Shown: piece after piece, positions 16,298 through 25,522 of the stretch
How positions within the stretch are numbered: the stretch's first letter is position 1
Layout of the letters: each line of letters begins with the position of its first letter
IMG/VR virus record: IMGVR_UViG_3300025759_000303
Coordinates: 1-35,008 of that record
Source: a virus
Length of the DNA stretch: 35,008 nt
Direction: 5' to 3' (one strand)
The notes under the pieces: generated by a model
Database searches by the model: none
What the model saw: the letters and a program-made list of their open reading frames with translations, nothing else
What the model was told of the DNA's origin: nothing
Translations under genes and position numbers: made by a program

Positions 16298-17128
16298 CTA
16301 CCGAAGTTGAGCGATTCGAAGCAGTCGCAGATTTGCTTTGACTTCGGCTGCTGAGCCAACCTTGGTCGCCAGCAGGAAAGTCAGCTCTTCACCATCCGGG
16401 AACGTCGCAGCAGCGATGTTCGCAGCAGTGACATAAACACCCTGCTCCACGCCATTGACGTAGAACTTGATCTTCTCGGCAGCAGTAGCTGCCGGATCGT
16501 AGACCATGCCCAGCGAGTAATAAGTGCTCGCCGCGATCGCCTGATGGGCATCTGAGACAGCCTGCTTTGCCTGCCCGGCCTTGCGGTAGATGATGTCCAG
16601 CGAATCGCCATCATCCTGCAGGCAGTGGAAACCAATCAGGTCTTTACTGGCAACTTCACCAGTGTTGTCGACCAGAGTGTCTGCCGCAGCAAGCCCCTCT
16701 TCGGCCAGACCGAGAAAGAACGCCAAGCCGTCATCAGCCACGCTCGCCTTGCTGAAGACTGCCTCGAAAGCCAGCTTCTTCGCAACGCCCGCCGTGTCAC
16801 TGATAACGAAGCTCGCACCAGTGCCACCGTCGAGAGTAATCGAACCCTCGTCGTTGTCGGCGTCGTTGCCGGCGATCTCCAGACCAGCGTCGACAACTGC
16901 CGACCCCTGAATGGTCACGCCAGTGTCCTGGTACGTCACCATCCCATTCTGAGAGACGGTCGTCGCAAACTTCGGCGTACCGTTCATGAAGTTAAGAAGT
17001 ACCGAACGACCCAACGCCGGATTGTCCAGAAACTCACTGTGGTCAGGGATCCGATTCCCTTCAAAAATTGCCGGAGACAAACCGAATCGGCTTGACTCAT
17101 CGACCGAACGAACAACTTGATTCCCCAT
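16298..17128 (-). CDS. virion protein following the major capsid (head decoration-like)
   Basis: A 276-residue protein. Residues 1-60 are an extended arm (VVRSVDESSRFGLSPAIFEGNRIPDHSEFLDNPALGRSVLLN). The rest is a beta sandwich pattern with SITLDGGTGASFVISDTAGVAKKLAFEAVFSKASVADDGLAFFLGLAEE and a closing TYYSLGMVYDPAATAAEKIKFYVNGVEQ. Together these resemble the concanavalin/LamG type of jelly roll in phage head proteins. It directly follows the capsid gene and precedes a strong terminator, so it is probably made in high amount. A major decoration or minor capsid role is inferred. Confidence 0.7.
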   Translation of the reverse strand: MGNQVVRSVDESSRFGLSPAIFEGNRIPDHSEFLDNPALGRSVLLNFMNGTPKFATTVSQNGMVTYQDTGVTIQGSAVVDAGLEIAGNDADNDEGSITLDGGTGASFVISDTAGVAKKLAFEAVFSKASVADDGLAFFLGLAEEGLAAADTLVDNTGEVASKDLIGFHCLQDDGDSLDIIYRKAGQAKQAVSDAHQAIAASTYYSLGMVYDPAATAAEKIKFYVNGVEQGVYVTAANIAAATFPDGEELTFLLATKVGSAAEVKANLRLLRIAQLR

Positions 17129-17178
17129 CGTTATATCCTCGTTTGAGGTGAACTTGATTTTGAAAAACTCAACGACTC

Positions 17179-17200
17179 ACATCGCAACCTGTTGCGATGT
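17179..17200 (-). terminator. hairpin right after the capsid stop codon
   Basis: A 10-bp inverted repeat (ACATCGCAAC / GTTGCGATGT) begins at the capsid gene's stop. A run of five T's follows only after 12 bases, so it may be a weak terminator, an RNA-stabilising hairpin or a processing site that sets the ratio of the capsid to the next protein. Confidence 0.5.
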
Positions 17201-18285
17201 TACTTGCCGAAAACAGCGTTTCGGCGACGGTCAATGCACAGGTAGTTGTAAGTCAGGTCGACAAACACCCGGAAAGCGTTGTGCTGATTCGGAACCTTTT
17301 CAGGCTCTGACTCACGCAGGAAGTCGCCTTTCAGGCAAACCGGGCTGAACGTCGAGTGATCGATCATGTAGACCGGATTCGTAGCAGCCGTGTAGACACT
17401 GGTGTCGTCGAGCTGCGGAACCCAGATGATCGGATGCTTACGGAACGTAAGCTGCCCTTCGATATCCTTGACGTCGCGACCACCGCCGCCGCCAGTCTCG
17501 ATCGAAGCCAGGTCACGACCGAGATTCTCGTTCTGAGCTTCGCCCAGATCCTCGAATGCAGCGATCGTGGTTTCGTCAGTGTAAATCCGCATGTCGCGAC
17601 CCATCGAGCCACGATAATCGTCGATTGAAACCGGCGACTTCCAACCAGTCTTGCGATGCGCAGTTCGCATCGCCTTGATCAGATCAGTTTTACTGACGGC
17701 CGTGTAGTTCGCCGTGTAATTCTTGAACTTGGGCGCATCCGTCGCCAGATTCAAGCCGGCCAGTGACGTATGAGTACCAGGGTAGCCGCCGTTGAACCCG
17801 GTCACTGAGTTGTAAACAACCCAGTATGGAACACCCCAGGGATCGTTGACATTGTCTGGCTCGGGAGCCGACCACGCCTTCGCTTCCAGTTCTTCCGTCA
17901 GATTGATCATCGCACCAGCGCGACGTGGCTTGATGACATTGAAGATCAGGCTTTTGCCACGATTCATCAGGATGTCAGTCTGGTACAGGAACGACCAGCT
18001 CGTCTGAGCATGTCGCCAGTCAACCCGCAACTGCTCCATCAGGTTCGGAAGAACCGCGCCGTCAGTTTCGAGCAACCCAACGTGAGCCGCATTATTCTGA
18101 AGACGAGTCATCAGGTTCTTTTGGATGCCCCGGCCGTCGTCAAACGTGACGCGACCCTTCTTCATCCAGTTCCCCATCACCTCGTAATGCTGCAGATTCT
18201 GAGCAATCTGCTGAAACTTCGGTCGACCAAGGTCATCGAGCGTACCTTTGACGAGGTCGATAATATCACTCGCGTGAACACCCAT
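17200..18285 (-). CDS. major capsid protein (probable)
   Basis: A 361-residue protein beginning MGVHASDIIDLVKGTLDDLGRPKFQQIAQNLQ, with WSFLYQTDILMNRGKSLIFNVIKPRRAGAMINLTEELEAKAW near residues 95-137 and a C-terminal FRVFVDLTYNYLCIDRRRNAVFG. The capsid call rests on size, mixed alpha/beta character, the position after portal and scaffold-like genes, a strong ribosome binding site (GGAG 8 bases before ATG) and hairpins on both sides of the gene. An end such as 'F.V...YNL.C..RR..' is common in phage coat proteins of this size. Whether the fold is HK97-like cannot be seen from the sequence. Confidence 0.78.
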   Translation of the reverse strand: MGVHASDIIDLVKGTLDDLGRPKFQQIAQNLQHYEVMGNWMKKGRVTFDDGRGIQKNLMTRLQNNAAHVGLLETDGAVLPNLMEQLRVDWRHAQTSWSFLYQTDILMNRGKSLIFNVIKPRRAGAMINLTEELEAKAWSAPEPDNVNDPWGVPYWVVYNSVTGFNGGYPGTHTSLAGLNLATDAPKFKNYTANYTAVSKTDLIKAMRTAHRKTGWKSPVSIDDYRGSMGRDMRIYTDETTIAAFEDLGEAQNENLGRDLASIETGGGGGRDVKDIEGQLTFRKHPIIWVPQLDDTSVYTAATNPVYMIDHSTFSPVCLKGDFLRESEPEKVPNQHNAFRVFVDLTYNYLCIDRRRNAVFGK

Positions 18286-18304
18286 CTGAGAATCTCCGCA
18301 TTAA

Positions 18305-18322
18305 ATCACACGGGCGTGTGAT
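18305..18322 (-). promoter_or_regulatory. intercistronic hairpin before the capsid gene
   Basis: A perfect 7-bp stem (ATCACAC / GTGTGAT) with a GGGC loop lies between the scaffold-like stop and the capsid ribosome binding site. There is no T-run, so it is more likely an RNA-processing or mRNA-stability element than a terminator. Confidence 0.45.
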
Positions 18323-18328
18323 GTTGGT

Positions 18329-19435
18329 TCATATTTCATCATCGAATCCGTCGGATGCGTCGTCGTGCGAAGCATTCGCTTTGAAAAAGGTTGTCACCCT
18401 TTCCGCCGCACGCTCTTCGCCCGTCAATGCCCGGCCAGCAGACTGACTTGGCCTTGAAGTCACCGACTGACTCGACTTTCGTAATTTTGACTTAATCTCT
18501 TTCCTCGCGAGTTCTTTGACTCGACTGCCGAACTCGGCATTCACCGCCATTTCGAACGCGCGGCTATCGGAAGGAACATCCCAGCCCTTCTGCTGAGCCA
18601 GCTCCTTCAAACCCGAAGCAACCTGAAAAACACGAGCACGGTTCGCAAACTCCTGCGTCCCCTGACTCATGGTTGCAGACGCCCCCTTCCCGAACAGGGA
18701 GGAATACTCATCTCCCAATGATTCGAGGTATCCGTCCATTGACCGCTCAAACTGCACTTCCGCAGCTTGCTGCGCTGCAATAGAAGCCTCGGTCTGTGTG
18801 TTTCGCGACTGCTGCTGAAGCGACTCGATAATCTGAGCCTGCCGTAACGCCATGTCGTTCTGCTGGTGCATGACGGCAACTGCCTCGTCGCCATACCCTT
18901 CAGCCGCCAACTGTTCGATCTTCTCTTTCTGAGCGGCGTGAAACTGCTCGTACTCACTCGGGCGAGACTGCTGCTGACCAGACTGAGCAGGATTCGCAGC
19001 CTGCCGCTGTTGCTGTTCGAGAATACTTCGAGCCAGAGCCTCTGATCGCTCAACCGCAATCTTCAAGCTGGCATTGCTGCCAAACTGTTTGACGTCGTTG
19101 AAGTTGTAGCCGACAGCAGCGGCGCGATTCAGCAGCGACTCTTCAAATTCATCAGCAGACTCCGCGGCCTCGCCTGAATCATCTGCACCGTCAGCCTCGT
19201 CAGCCTCGCCAGCACCTTCGGGCGATTCTTCGTCGTCCTGGTCACCGACTTCAGCGGACTCGCCACCGCCAACCGTCTCATCATCCGACTCATTGGCAAA
19301 CAGATCGACTTCACCTTCGTCGCCGTAGTCGTAGTCGCCGCCGTCATCAGCAACAGCCGCACCACCGCCAGACGATGCACCATCGCCAGACTCTTCAGCG
19401 AACAACAATCTTTCCATCGGCAGAAAATTCAACAT
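18329..19435 (-). CDS. scaffolding-like protein
   Basis: A 368-residue protein. The first 115 residues are extremely acidic and glycine-rich (DDGGDYDYGDEGEVDLF and similar). The middle is glutamine-rich and helical (QQQRQAANPAQSGQQQ, EKIEQLAAEGYGDEAVAVMHQQNDMALRQAQII). The C-terminal part is basic (ELARKEIKSKLRKSSQS). An acidic arm, a long helical centre and a basic C-terminus, located directly before the capsid gene, is the usual form of a phage scaffold. The ATG at 19435 has AAGGTG 7 bases upstream. An internal ATG at residue 7 (MERLLFAEE) is an alternative start. Confidence 0.72.
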   Translation of the reverse strand: MLNFLPMERLLFAEESGDGASSGGGAAVADDGGDYDYGDEGEVDLFANESDDETVGGGESAEVGDQDDEESPEGAGEADEADGADDSGEAAESADEFEESLLNRAAAVGYNFNDVKQFGSNASLKIAVERSEALARSILEQQQRQAANPAQSGQQQSRPSEYEQFHAAQKEKIEQLAAEGYGDEAVAVMHQQNDMALRQAQIIESLQQQSRNTQTEASIAAQQAAEVQFERSMDGYLESLGDEYSSLFGKGASATMSQGTQEFANRARVFQVASGLKELAQQKGWDVPSDSRAFEMAVNAEFGSRVKELARKEIKSKLRKSSQSVTSRPSQSAGRALTGEERAAERVTTFFKANASHDDASDGFDDEI

Positions 19436-19452
19436 CGCAACACCTTGTGAAA

Positions 19453-19839
19453 TCAGTTTCGGCTACCACGCTGCGGATCACCGTATCCGCCGTTTCGATC
19501 GAAAAACCCTTGAGCCTCGCAATACTCCCGACGATGCCTTGGGCCAGTAAATATCGGCCGGCCAGCCTTGTCGTAATCTGTGTCGCGAACTCCGCGTCTC
19601 CTGTCTTCCGCCTTCTGCCGCCCGATATCCTCTGGATTGACCGCCAGTGCCTCACTCGCCATCGGGTAATTCGATGGACAAGTGCTGATCCCGGCGTGCG
19701 CAGAGAAATCCATCTTTCCGACAACGCCACCGGGCAACTCAAATCGACCATCCCGCTTGCGGCGACTATTCAACTCGGAGATCGTGAAAATGAACTCATG
19801 CCGAACAGAATCGTCATCAATAAATGCGTAACGAGGCAT
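19453..19839 (-). CDS. small conserved-looking protein between portal and scaffold
   Basis: A 128-residue protein: MPRYAFIDDDSVRHEFIFTISEL at the start, then GGVVGKMDFSAHAGISTCPSNYPMASEALAVNPEDIGRQKAEDRRRGV, and HRREYCEAQGFFDRNGGYGDPQ at the end. The N-terminus resembles the start of FmdB-type regulatory proteins but lacks their zinc-binding cysteine pairs. The central 'P M ASEALAVNPEDI' and final 'HR..Y....GF.DR.GGYGD' elements look like a conserved phage family. It sits 10 bases after the portal gene. A role in head assembly is possible; the function is unknown. Confidence 0.7.
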   Translation of the reverse strand: MPRYAFIDDDSVRHEFIFTISELNSRRKRDGRFELPGGVVGKMDFSAHAGISTCPSNYPMASEALAVNPEDIGRQKAEDRRRGVRDTDYDKAGRPIFTGPRHRREYCEAQGFFDRNGGYGDPQRGSRN

Positions 19840-19849
19840 CCACCAACCC

Positions 19850-21586
19850 TTAACCAGCCGACGCAGCAGCCATGAGTTGCTGTGTCATTTGTTGATCATC
19901 AGCCTGTTGGGTCCGCCCTGCGGAAACGCTTCTACGAACGTACTCGCGAGATGACGTCGGCGACTTGCCAGGTTGTCCCTGTATCGACGCATCGCCAAAA
20001 GTCGAAATCGCCGGAACAATATCGGCAAGTTCCGGCATGTTCGAATACTTCGCAACAAGGGCCAAATAAGCGTTCACGTCCGGCTGAACTCCGAATTGAG
20101 TCAGCGGCATGATGTCTTGCGTGAACACCTGACGAAGAAGTTGCAGCCGTTCGCCTGGCGACAAATCCTGCATCGAGAACGGCTCGATGTCGAAATCGTA
20201 CTGGTCGAACTCGCCTTCCCGGGCATCGATCTCAACGCCGAACTCGTCCTGCTGGAACGGCCATTTCGTGTCCAGTTCGACGTCCGTCCCGGGTATCTTC
20301 TGCGTCAGATCCATCTCCAGCATCGGATCATGGAACAACCAGAAAGCGATGTCCGCGACCACTTTTTTGATCGCAGAGCTGACGCCGCCCTGCATTTGTT
20401 TGAGCCGATCGGAAGAAGACTCCTTGATGATCTTCTCCTGGCCGAGAGTGTCGGCCGTCGTCGAGCCACCAGTCAGAGCGTCAAGATTGCCCATGATGTA
20501 CGAGTTGACGCCCCGCATGTTCAACGCAAATGCAAGCGTAGCCTGATCCACGCCGCCGTATTTCGCCTCTTTCACCGAATTCGGATTCTGAACCATGACG
20601 GTCTCGCCGTCGTTGGCACTGATCACCGTGCGAGCGTCATCCTTGCCCATCGGTGTCGCGAACGTGACTGTCTTCTGCCGGGATGCCTGCTCGCCAAGTT
20701 TTGTGTAGAGCAGATTGAACAGATCATGCGAGTCAATCCAGTTGGCGACTGGCGGCAAAGGCATGATGTTGTTCAGCACACGATTGAAGCCGAGCAACCG
20801 ATACGGACCATGATCCGGCCCCGTCCACTCCTGCTCGCGAAGTGGCTTTGACTGAGTCTCGCTGAACGTCACGACCACGTTGTCCCGAGGAATCCAAATG
20901 TCCCAGAGTTCAACCGAAGGATCAAAGTCTGCGTCGTCAACCGATTTCTCTCCCGACAAATCTTCAATCCGTTCCTCGCCGATCCGCTCTTCGCGAAGAC
21001 TGGTAGACAATTTCGCAACCATTTCCTGGTCGAAATATGGATTCGCCTCTACGTCTGCGATCTTCATCTTGTACCGATGGCCGCAGAACGACACTTCGCG
21101 ACCCCATCGTTTCGCCCGAACATCATGCACCCAATCGTCCAGCATGATCGCTTCAGCGAAAACCTGCGTGTTCGCGAACGTCTCGTCGTCGATCTCGTGA
21201 AAGCCGGAAGAATAGGTGCCAATCTTCATGATCCCGATGCTGAACAGCGCCGACATCACCCAGAGCTGAAGCTCCGATTCGAAGTCCATCCGCTTCAAAG
21301 ACTCGTTGATTGCGAGTTCGAACTCTTTCGCGGACGCACGAAGCTCCCGCTTGTGCGTATTTACCAGCACCTGCGGAGCGCGCGCGGCGAGTTGCTGCAC
21401 GTATGTCGTGACGGCCATTTCCAGCATGTTGACCGGAACCGATTGAGATTTCGTGCGATCACCATAATGCGGACCCAGATACTGCATCATCGCTTCCCGC
21501 TGGCCGTCGCGGAACGGACGCAAGCCCTTGTGGGACTCATTAACTGCGTCCTTGAACTTGATGAAGCTGTCGCGGCTCATTGCCAT
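19850..21586 (-). CDS. portal protein
   Basis: A 578-residue protein in the classical place, overlapping the terminase gene by 10 bases. Early motifs include FRDGQREAMMQYLGPHYGDR and LEMAVTTYVQQLAARAPQVLV. The central YRLLGFNRVLNNIMPLPPVANWIDSHDLFNLLYTKLGEQASRQKTV and the later SYIMGNLDALTGGSTTADTLGQEKIIKESSSDRLKQMQGGVSSAIKKV resemble the wing/stem region and long helices of phage portals. The C-terminus is glutamine-rich and probably disordered. Portals form a dodecameric ring at one capsid vertex for DNA entry and exit. The start has AGG 6 bases upstream. Confidence 0.85.
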   Translation of the reverse strand: MAMSRDSFIKFKDAVNESHKGLRPFRDGQREAMMQYLGPHYGDRTKSQSVPVNMLEMAVTTYVQQLAARAPQVLVNTHKRELRASAKEFELAINESLKRMDFESELQLWVMSALFSIGIMKIGTYSSGFHEIDDETFANTQVFAEAIMLDDWVHDVRAKRWGREVSFCGHRYKMKIADVEANPYFDQEMVAKLSTSLREERIGEERIEDLSGEKSVDDADFDPSVELWDIWIPRDNVVVTFSETQSKPLREQEWTGPDHGPYRLLGFNRVLNNIMPLPPVANWIDSHDLFNLLYTKLGEQASRQKTVTFATPMGKDDARTVISANDGETVMVQNPNSVKEAKYGGVDQATLAFALNMRGVNSYIMGNLDALTGGSTTADTLGQEKIIKESSSDRLKQMQGGVSSAIKKVVADIAFWLFHDPMLEMDLTQKIPGTDVELDTKWPFQQDEFGVEIDAREGEFDQYDFDIEPFSMQDLSPGERLQLLRQVFTQDIMPLTQFGVQPDVNAYLALVAKYSNMPELADIVPAISTFGDASIQGQPGKSPTSSREYVRRSVSAGRTQQADDQQMTQQLMAAASAG

Positions 21587-23586
21587 CGGTTACCTGCCTG
21601 TGTTTCGTACGGCGACCAGTAGGATCGGTTACGCGAATCATTCATCGCTTTCTGGCGTCTCAGTCGACGGCCAAGAAACGAATCGTCGGGAATTTCGGCT
21701 TCCGGCTGCTGTTCAGGACGCACCGGCCAGTCCTCTACGCCATACCAGCCCAGAGCGATCGCAATCGCCATGTCTCCATGTGCCTTGCCTCGCGCAGACT
21801 CGTCGGTTTCGGATTGCTCGCCGGAATGGACAACTTTTCCGTTCTTGTAGAAGTATCGACCCATTTCCCGCAGGCCGATCGTTGAGTGAACGTGTGCCTC
21901 TCTCGCTTTAATGGCTTTCTGCAGCGATTTGAAGATCATGTCGCCGCCGTCCTGATTCGTGTAACCAGGGATCATCGTTCGATCCGAACCAGAAAGCTCC
22001 TTCTTTCGCCGGTGAAACAGGTTTCCGTAGCCAAGCTCCGTCACCCGCTTGATGAACATCGCCCCCGCACCGTTCGCTTCAGGAATCAGGTAGGCATTGT
22101 GAAAAAGCCGGCACAGATAGACGCCCAATTCCGCGAACTCCAGCGGATCCATCCGATTCGACCGCCATTCCATCACCTGCTCACCGGTTCGCTTGTCGAA
22201 ACCAGCGATCGCCGAGTAGCTCGACAGCGAGCCGCCCGTACCAAGTGCAATGTCAAAACCGAACGAGTATTCACTGAGCGGAGGCTTCCCTTCTTCCATC
22301 GGGCACCACAGTGTCATCGCCCCTTCGCTCTGAATGTCCATCTTCCATTCGGATTTGTTGTCGGGATCCCGATAGACTTCGGCGAACGACATCGGCGGCG
22401 ACACCCGAGCCATCGCCGACTTCAGAATCGATGAATCGAAAACCTGAGCCGCCGCACCGGTCGGATTCCGATCCAGTTCTGCCGCAATCGAATGTGCCGT
22501 CGCCCCGGGGCGATTGCATTCGAAGTCGTAATAGAGTGACCGCTTCTTGCCATCCAGAATGAACGCATAGTTCTCGCCGTCGACTGTCGGACTCCGGTAC
22601 GTCTTTTCGTCGACTTTGAATTCGCTCCAGAATTTCTCATCCAGAATCTTCAGCTCGAAATAGTCAGACTCTCCGAGCCGAGTCGATTCGTAAAGACCTC
22701 GAGCTTTCTGCTCGTCGTCCTTCCAGTCAATCTCGATCAGCTCGAGGTTTCGAGCGCCGCTGTTGATCACGTCGTAGAACGCGCCGGATTCGCCCCGACG
22801 TCGGTTCGCCGTGGAAACGAAGATTCGACAGCGAGTGACGTGCTGACTGGATTCCAGCGACTCCGAATCTGGACCGCTTGGAAAAAAGTGAAACTCGTCG
22901 AACAGGAACCACTTCTTTCGACCACCACGACCGATGTTTCCCGTCGCCGCGTAACCGCTGATCGTCGAGCCGTTCTGAAGATTCGACAAAGTGTGCGTCG
23001 TCAGATTTCGATTGAACTGCTTCGGATGAAGCAGCCAGTTGGGCAGCCGCTTGATCAGGAAGTCAATCTTCGAAAACAGGCTGTCTGGATCGTTCGCATC
23101 ATCGACCGACGCTTCGTCCTTGGAAGCCAGACCGATATGCGTTCCGGGATGAAACAGCCAGTCCCAGACCGCAATCGCAATGTAGATCCAAGTCACGCCT
23201 GTTTCGCGAGACTTCGGAACGCCGATGTCCCGTTTCCCGAGCACCTTCACGGATCGACGGATCACGTCGGCCTGATACTCGCGAGTGATGAACGGGATGT
23301 CGTTGGCCGAACCCAGCGGGTTTTCAATCTGCCACTCTGCCGCCGAACGAGCCTCAAGAATCCAGCAGAACGTGTTGATAAAAAACAGGCAGTCGCGAGC
23401 ACAAAGAATCGCAATCTCTTCAGCCATCGCCGGATCGTCGTAGCCCGCCTGAAGCACATCCCGTCGCCACTTCAGATTGGTCGACAGTTCGCGAGGCACG
23501 ATACGAGAAAGGACGTCGGAGTCTGTCTCCTGAAGACCGTCCTTTCTGTACCGCGTGAGAAATTCGGTGAGGGCCGATTCGCTCAT
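21577..23586 (-). CDS. terL: terminase large subunit
   Basis: A 669-residue ATPase-nuclease that pumps DNA into the prohead and cuts it. The N-terminal ATPase shows an atypical Walker A (VPKSRETGVTW, about 123-133), a Walker B WFLFDEF (about 226-232) and a coupling-like FVSTANRRRGE (about 256-266). The C-terminal RNase H-like nuclease has the expected acidic residues: D445 in FGFDIALGTGG, E503 in IPEANGAGA and D605 in AHGDMAIAIALGW. Its length is normal or slightly long for the family. The gene starts overlapping the stop of 23583-24578 by 4 bases and ends overlapping the portal start, so it lies at the head of the packaging operon. Confidence 0.93.
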   Translation of the reverse strand: MSESALTEFLTRYRKDGLQETDSDVLSRIVPRELSTNLKWRRDVLQAGYDDPAMAEEIAILCARDCLFFINTFCWILEARSAAEWQIENPLGSANDIPFITREYQADVIRRSVKVLGKRDIGVPKSRETGVTWIYIAIAVWDWLFHPGTHIGLASKDEASVDDANDPDSLFSKIDFLIKRLPNWLLHPKQFNRNLTTHTLSNLQNGSTISGYAATGNIGRGGRKKWFLFDEFHFFPSGPDSESLESSQHVTRCRIFVSTANRRRGESGAFYDVINSGARNLELIEIDWKDDEQKARGLYESTRLGESDYFELKILDEKFWSEFKVDEKTYRSPTVDGENYAFILDGKKRSLYYDFECNRPGATAHSIAAELDRNPTGAAAQVFDSSILKSAMARVSPPMSFAEVYRDPDNKSEWKMDIQSEGAMTLWCPMEEGKPPLSEYSFGFDIALGTGGSLSSYSAIAGFDKRTGEQVMEWRSNRMDPLEFAELGVYLCRLFHNAYLIPEANGAGAMFIKRVTELGYGNLFHRRKKELSGSDRTMIPGYTNQDGGDMIFKSLQKAIKAREAHVHSTIGLREMGRYFYKNGKVVHSGEQSETDESARGKAHGDMAIAIALGWYGVEDWPVRPEQQPEAEIPDDSFLGRRLRRQKAMNDSRNRSYWSPYETQAGNRWQ

Positions 23587-24578
23587 ACGGCACTCTTTTC
23601 GCCAACCGGAAACGAGACCGACCAGCCAAGTTTGCGAAGCGACTGAGCCACTTCGGCCGGAAACTGTTTCGCCAGATCCGTGACAACCGAATCAGAACTC
23701 GACCGGATGTTTCTTTCCATCCGTTCGATCATCTTGAACTGCGTCCGCTGATCCTCTTCGTGTTCCCGATCGGCGGCAGTCATTTCCTTTCGCCGCTTCT
23801 CTGCCCACTGCAATGTTTTCTCAGTGAACTTCACCGAGTTGTTGCGGGCGTACTCCAGAATCTTCCACGCACCAGGACTCGGCGCGTCGCGAGGCATCAC
23901 CTTCAGCGCCTGATTGTTGAATGCCCATTCCCAATCGCGATCGATGTCGAACTCGAAACCGCCGTCGGCCAGTTCCTGAAGCTGTGCTGCGATCTCCGGG
24001 TCAAGATCATCGTCGGGGATGCTCGCGGAAGTGGAGGCAGTCTGTTTCGAGGTCAACTTGATCCCCTGCTTGATCTGCTCCTCTTCTTTTTTCAGCCTCG
24101 ACTCCTCGCTCGATATCCTCTTCGCATCAAGAAGCACCTGGCGTTTATAGTCAATCAGCTCACGACGAACCTTGTTCTTCTGCTCCTGGCGGGCCAGTTT
24201 CTTTTCTTCTCTGGCCTGCTCCTTCCGAATCTTCGCCAAATCTTCCCGCGTCTGGACCGTCTTCTTCTTCTCAGCCTCCTCATCCAGATCGAGCATCCGC
24301 AGCTCTTCGGCTTTGGCCTGCTCCTTCTCGTACCCCGGCTCAAGGATTGGCGGGAACCTGCGGACAACCTCGTCGTAAGCCTTCTTCTGAACCAGAGTCT
24401 GCTTCTGCTTCCCGATCTTTCGGATGTTGTAAAGCTCAAAGAACCAGACCTGATACTTCCGAAACTCTTCGAGTCGCCCTTCCTGCAGGAGACGTTGGGC
24501 AGATTGCCAGCGAGGTTCCAACTCTGGATCCCATCGCCCGACGTATTTTGCCGGTCTACCAGGTTTATTTTCTGACAT
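23583..24578 (-). CDS. charged coiled-coil protein, candidate terminase small subunit
   Basis: A 331-residue protein. An upstream TTG frame extends to 24716, but MSENKPGRPAKYVGRWDPEL at 24578 is the likely start, because the extra 46 residues overlap an RNA-structure element and look non-protein. The first 90 residues resemble a helical DNA-binding unit (GRPAKY, then WQSAQRLLQEGRLEEFRKYQVWFFELY). A long K/E/Q/R coiled coil covers about 95-205, and the C-terminal domain ends in LAKQFPAEVAQSLRKLGWSVSF. The stop overlaps the TerL start by 4 bases. Its place before TerL makes a small-terminase role plausible, though it is longer than usual. Confidence 0.65.
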   Translation of the reverse strand: MSENKPGRPAKYVGRWDPELEPRWQSAQRLLQEGRLEEFRKYQVWFFELYNIRKIGKQKQTLVQKKAYDEVVRRFPPILEPGYEKEQAKAEELRMLDLDEEAEKKKTVQTREDLAKIRKEQAREEKKLARQEQKNKVRRELIDYKRQVLLDAKRISSEESRLKKEEEQIKQGIKLTSKQTASTSASIPDDDLDPEIAAQLQELADGGFEFDIDRDWEWAFNNQALKVMPRDAPSPGAWKILEYARNNSVKFTEKTLQWAEKRRKEMTAADREHEEDQRTQFKMIERMERNIRSSSDSVVTDLAKQFPAEVAQSLRKLGWSVSFPVGEKSAV

Positions 24579-24657
24579 TTTTCGCTCGGCACGATTACAG
24601 GGACTTGCGATTTCTGTATCGACCGATAGTCTCTCAGTGCCGCGTCTCGCACATGGC

Positions 24658-24722
24658 AAGGTATTCGGACTGATCCTCCGCGAGGTGGGATGGCTTTCTG
24701 GTCGCCTCCCACCCAATACCTT
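24658..24722. other. three-way-junction-like inverted repeat between divergent operons
   Basis: An 8-bp outer stem (AAGGTATT 24658-24665 with AATACCTT 24715-24722) encloses two hairpins. One is CGGA/TCCG (24666-24680). The other is GGTGGGA/TCCCACC (24684-24713) with a 16-base loop. It lies in the 182-base gap between the packaging operon and the recombinase gene, where promoters for both directions are expected. It could be an operator, a structured leader or a recombination site. Confidence 0.45.
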
Positions 24723-24760
24723 TCACTAATCGATCTCGACCAGAGACCAGGAACCCCGCT

Positions 24761-25522
24761 ATGGAACGTGCCCTGCTCTACGCGCGATTCTCTCCACGCC
24801 CAAAAGTCAAGAAGCGAAACCGCGTCGAAGACGGCGAGACCATCGAACTGCAGTTGAAGAACTGTCGTCGGTACTGCCAGATGCGAGACTTCGAAGTCGC
24901 CGAAGAAATCTCCGACACTTTCGAGTCAGCTCGGACCACGCCGCTCTTTGAGCGACCGGGTGGAAAGCACCTGCGAGAACTGCCCGAGAACGTCACCCAC
25001 ATCGTCACGTCGAAGATCGACCGACTCTTCCGAAACATGCGTGACGGACTCGATATGCTCGACCATTGGGACGCGAAAGGAATCACTATCCACTTCGCCG
25101 ATCAGGGCGGCAACTCAATCAACGTCTCGACCGCAATGGGCAGACACTTCGTCCGGTTCATGCTCTCCAACGCAGAATTCGAAGCCGACCTTACGTCGGA
25201 ACGGACGAGCCAGATGATGCAGCATCGACAGAAAAACGGCGAGCGAATGACGCACAAGAATCTTGTCCCGTACGGAAAGATGATCGACCCGAACGACGCC
25301 AACCGGATCGTCGACAACCCGGATGAAATCCGAATGATCAGCGAAGTCCTACTACTTCGCGACGAAGGATTCTCGTACCGAGCCATCTGCGAGCAGATGG
25401 AATGCAACGATCGCCAGCTCCGAAAAGGACCGTGGCACCCTCAGAAAGTCAAAGACATGATCAAGACGGGCCTTGCGTCTGCCGCTCTTCTTCACGAGCC
25501 AGTCGCCGCCGAGCGTGCTTGA
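24761..25522 (+). CDS. serine recombinase (resolvase/invertase family)
   Basis: A 253-residue protein. The N-terminal catalytic domain opens ERALLYARFSPRPK, with the expected nucleophile Ser11. It continues with ESARTTPLFERPGG, then THIVTSKIDRLFRNMRDGLDMLDHWDAKGITIHFADQ carrying the conserved D-R-L-x-R cluster, and the long E-helix (GRHFVRFMLSNAEFEADLTSERT). The C-terminal part (RIVDNPDEIRMISEVLLLRDEGFSYRAICEQM) resembles the small recombinase DNA-binding domain. It is much shorter than large phage serine integrases. It may be the element's integrase or resolvase. It lies alone on the plus strand, opposite to the packaging operon, with AGGA 8 bases before the ATG. Confidence 0.85.
   Translation: MERALLYARFSPRPKVKKRNRVEDGETIELQLKNCRRYCQMRDFEVAEEISDTFESARTTPLFERPGGKHLRELPENVTHIVTSKIDRLFRNMRDGLDMLDHWDAKGITIHFADQGGNSINVSTAMGRHFVRFMLSNAEFEADLTSERTSQMMQHRQKNGERMTHKNLVPYGKMIDPNDANRIVDNPDEIRMISEVLLLRDEGFSYRAICEQMECNDRQLRKGPWHPQKVKDMIKTGLASAALLHEPVAAERA

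Noticed and set aside
23760-24575. Plus-strand ORF of 271 residues rich in leucine and phenylalanine
   Set aside because: It is the antisense of the Lys/Glu-rich coiled coil of 23583-24578; complementary codons give Leu/Phe. No start signal is seen.
24646-24738. Possible 30-codon minus-strand ORF from a GTG (KGIGWEATRKPSHLAEDQSE...)
   Set aside because: It looks protein-like, but it has only a weak ribosome binding site, lies entirely over the inverted-repeat element, and is too short to support without conservation.
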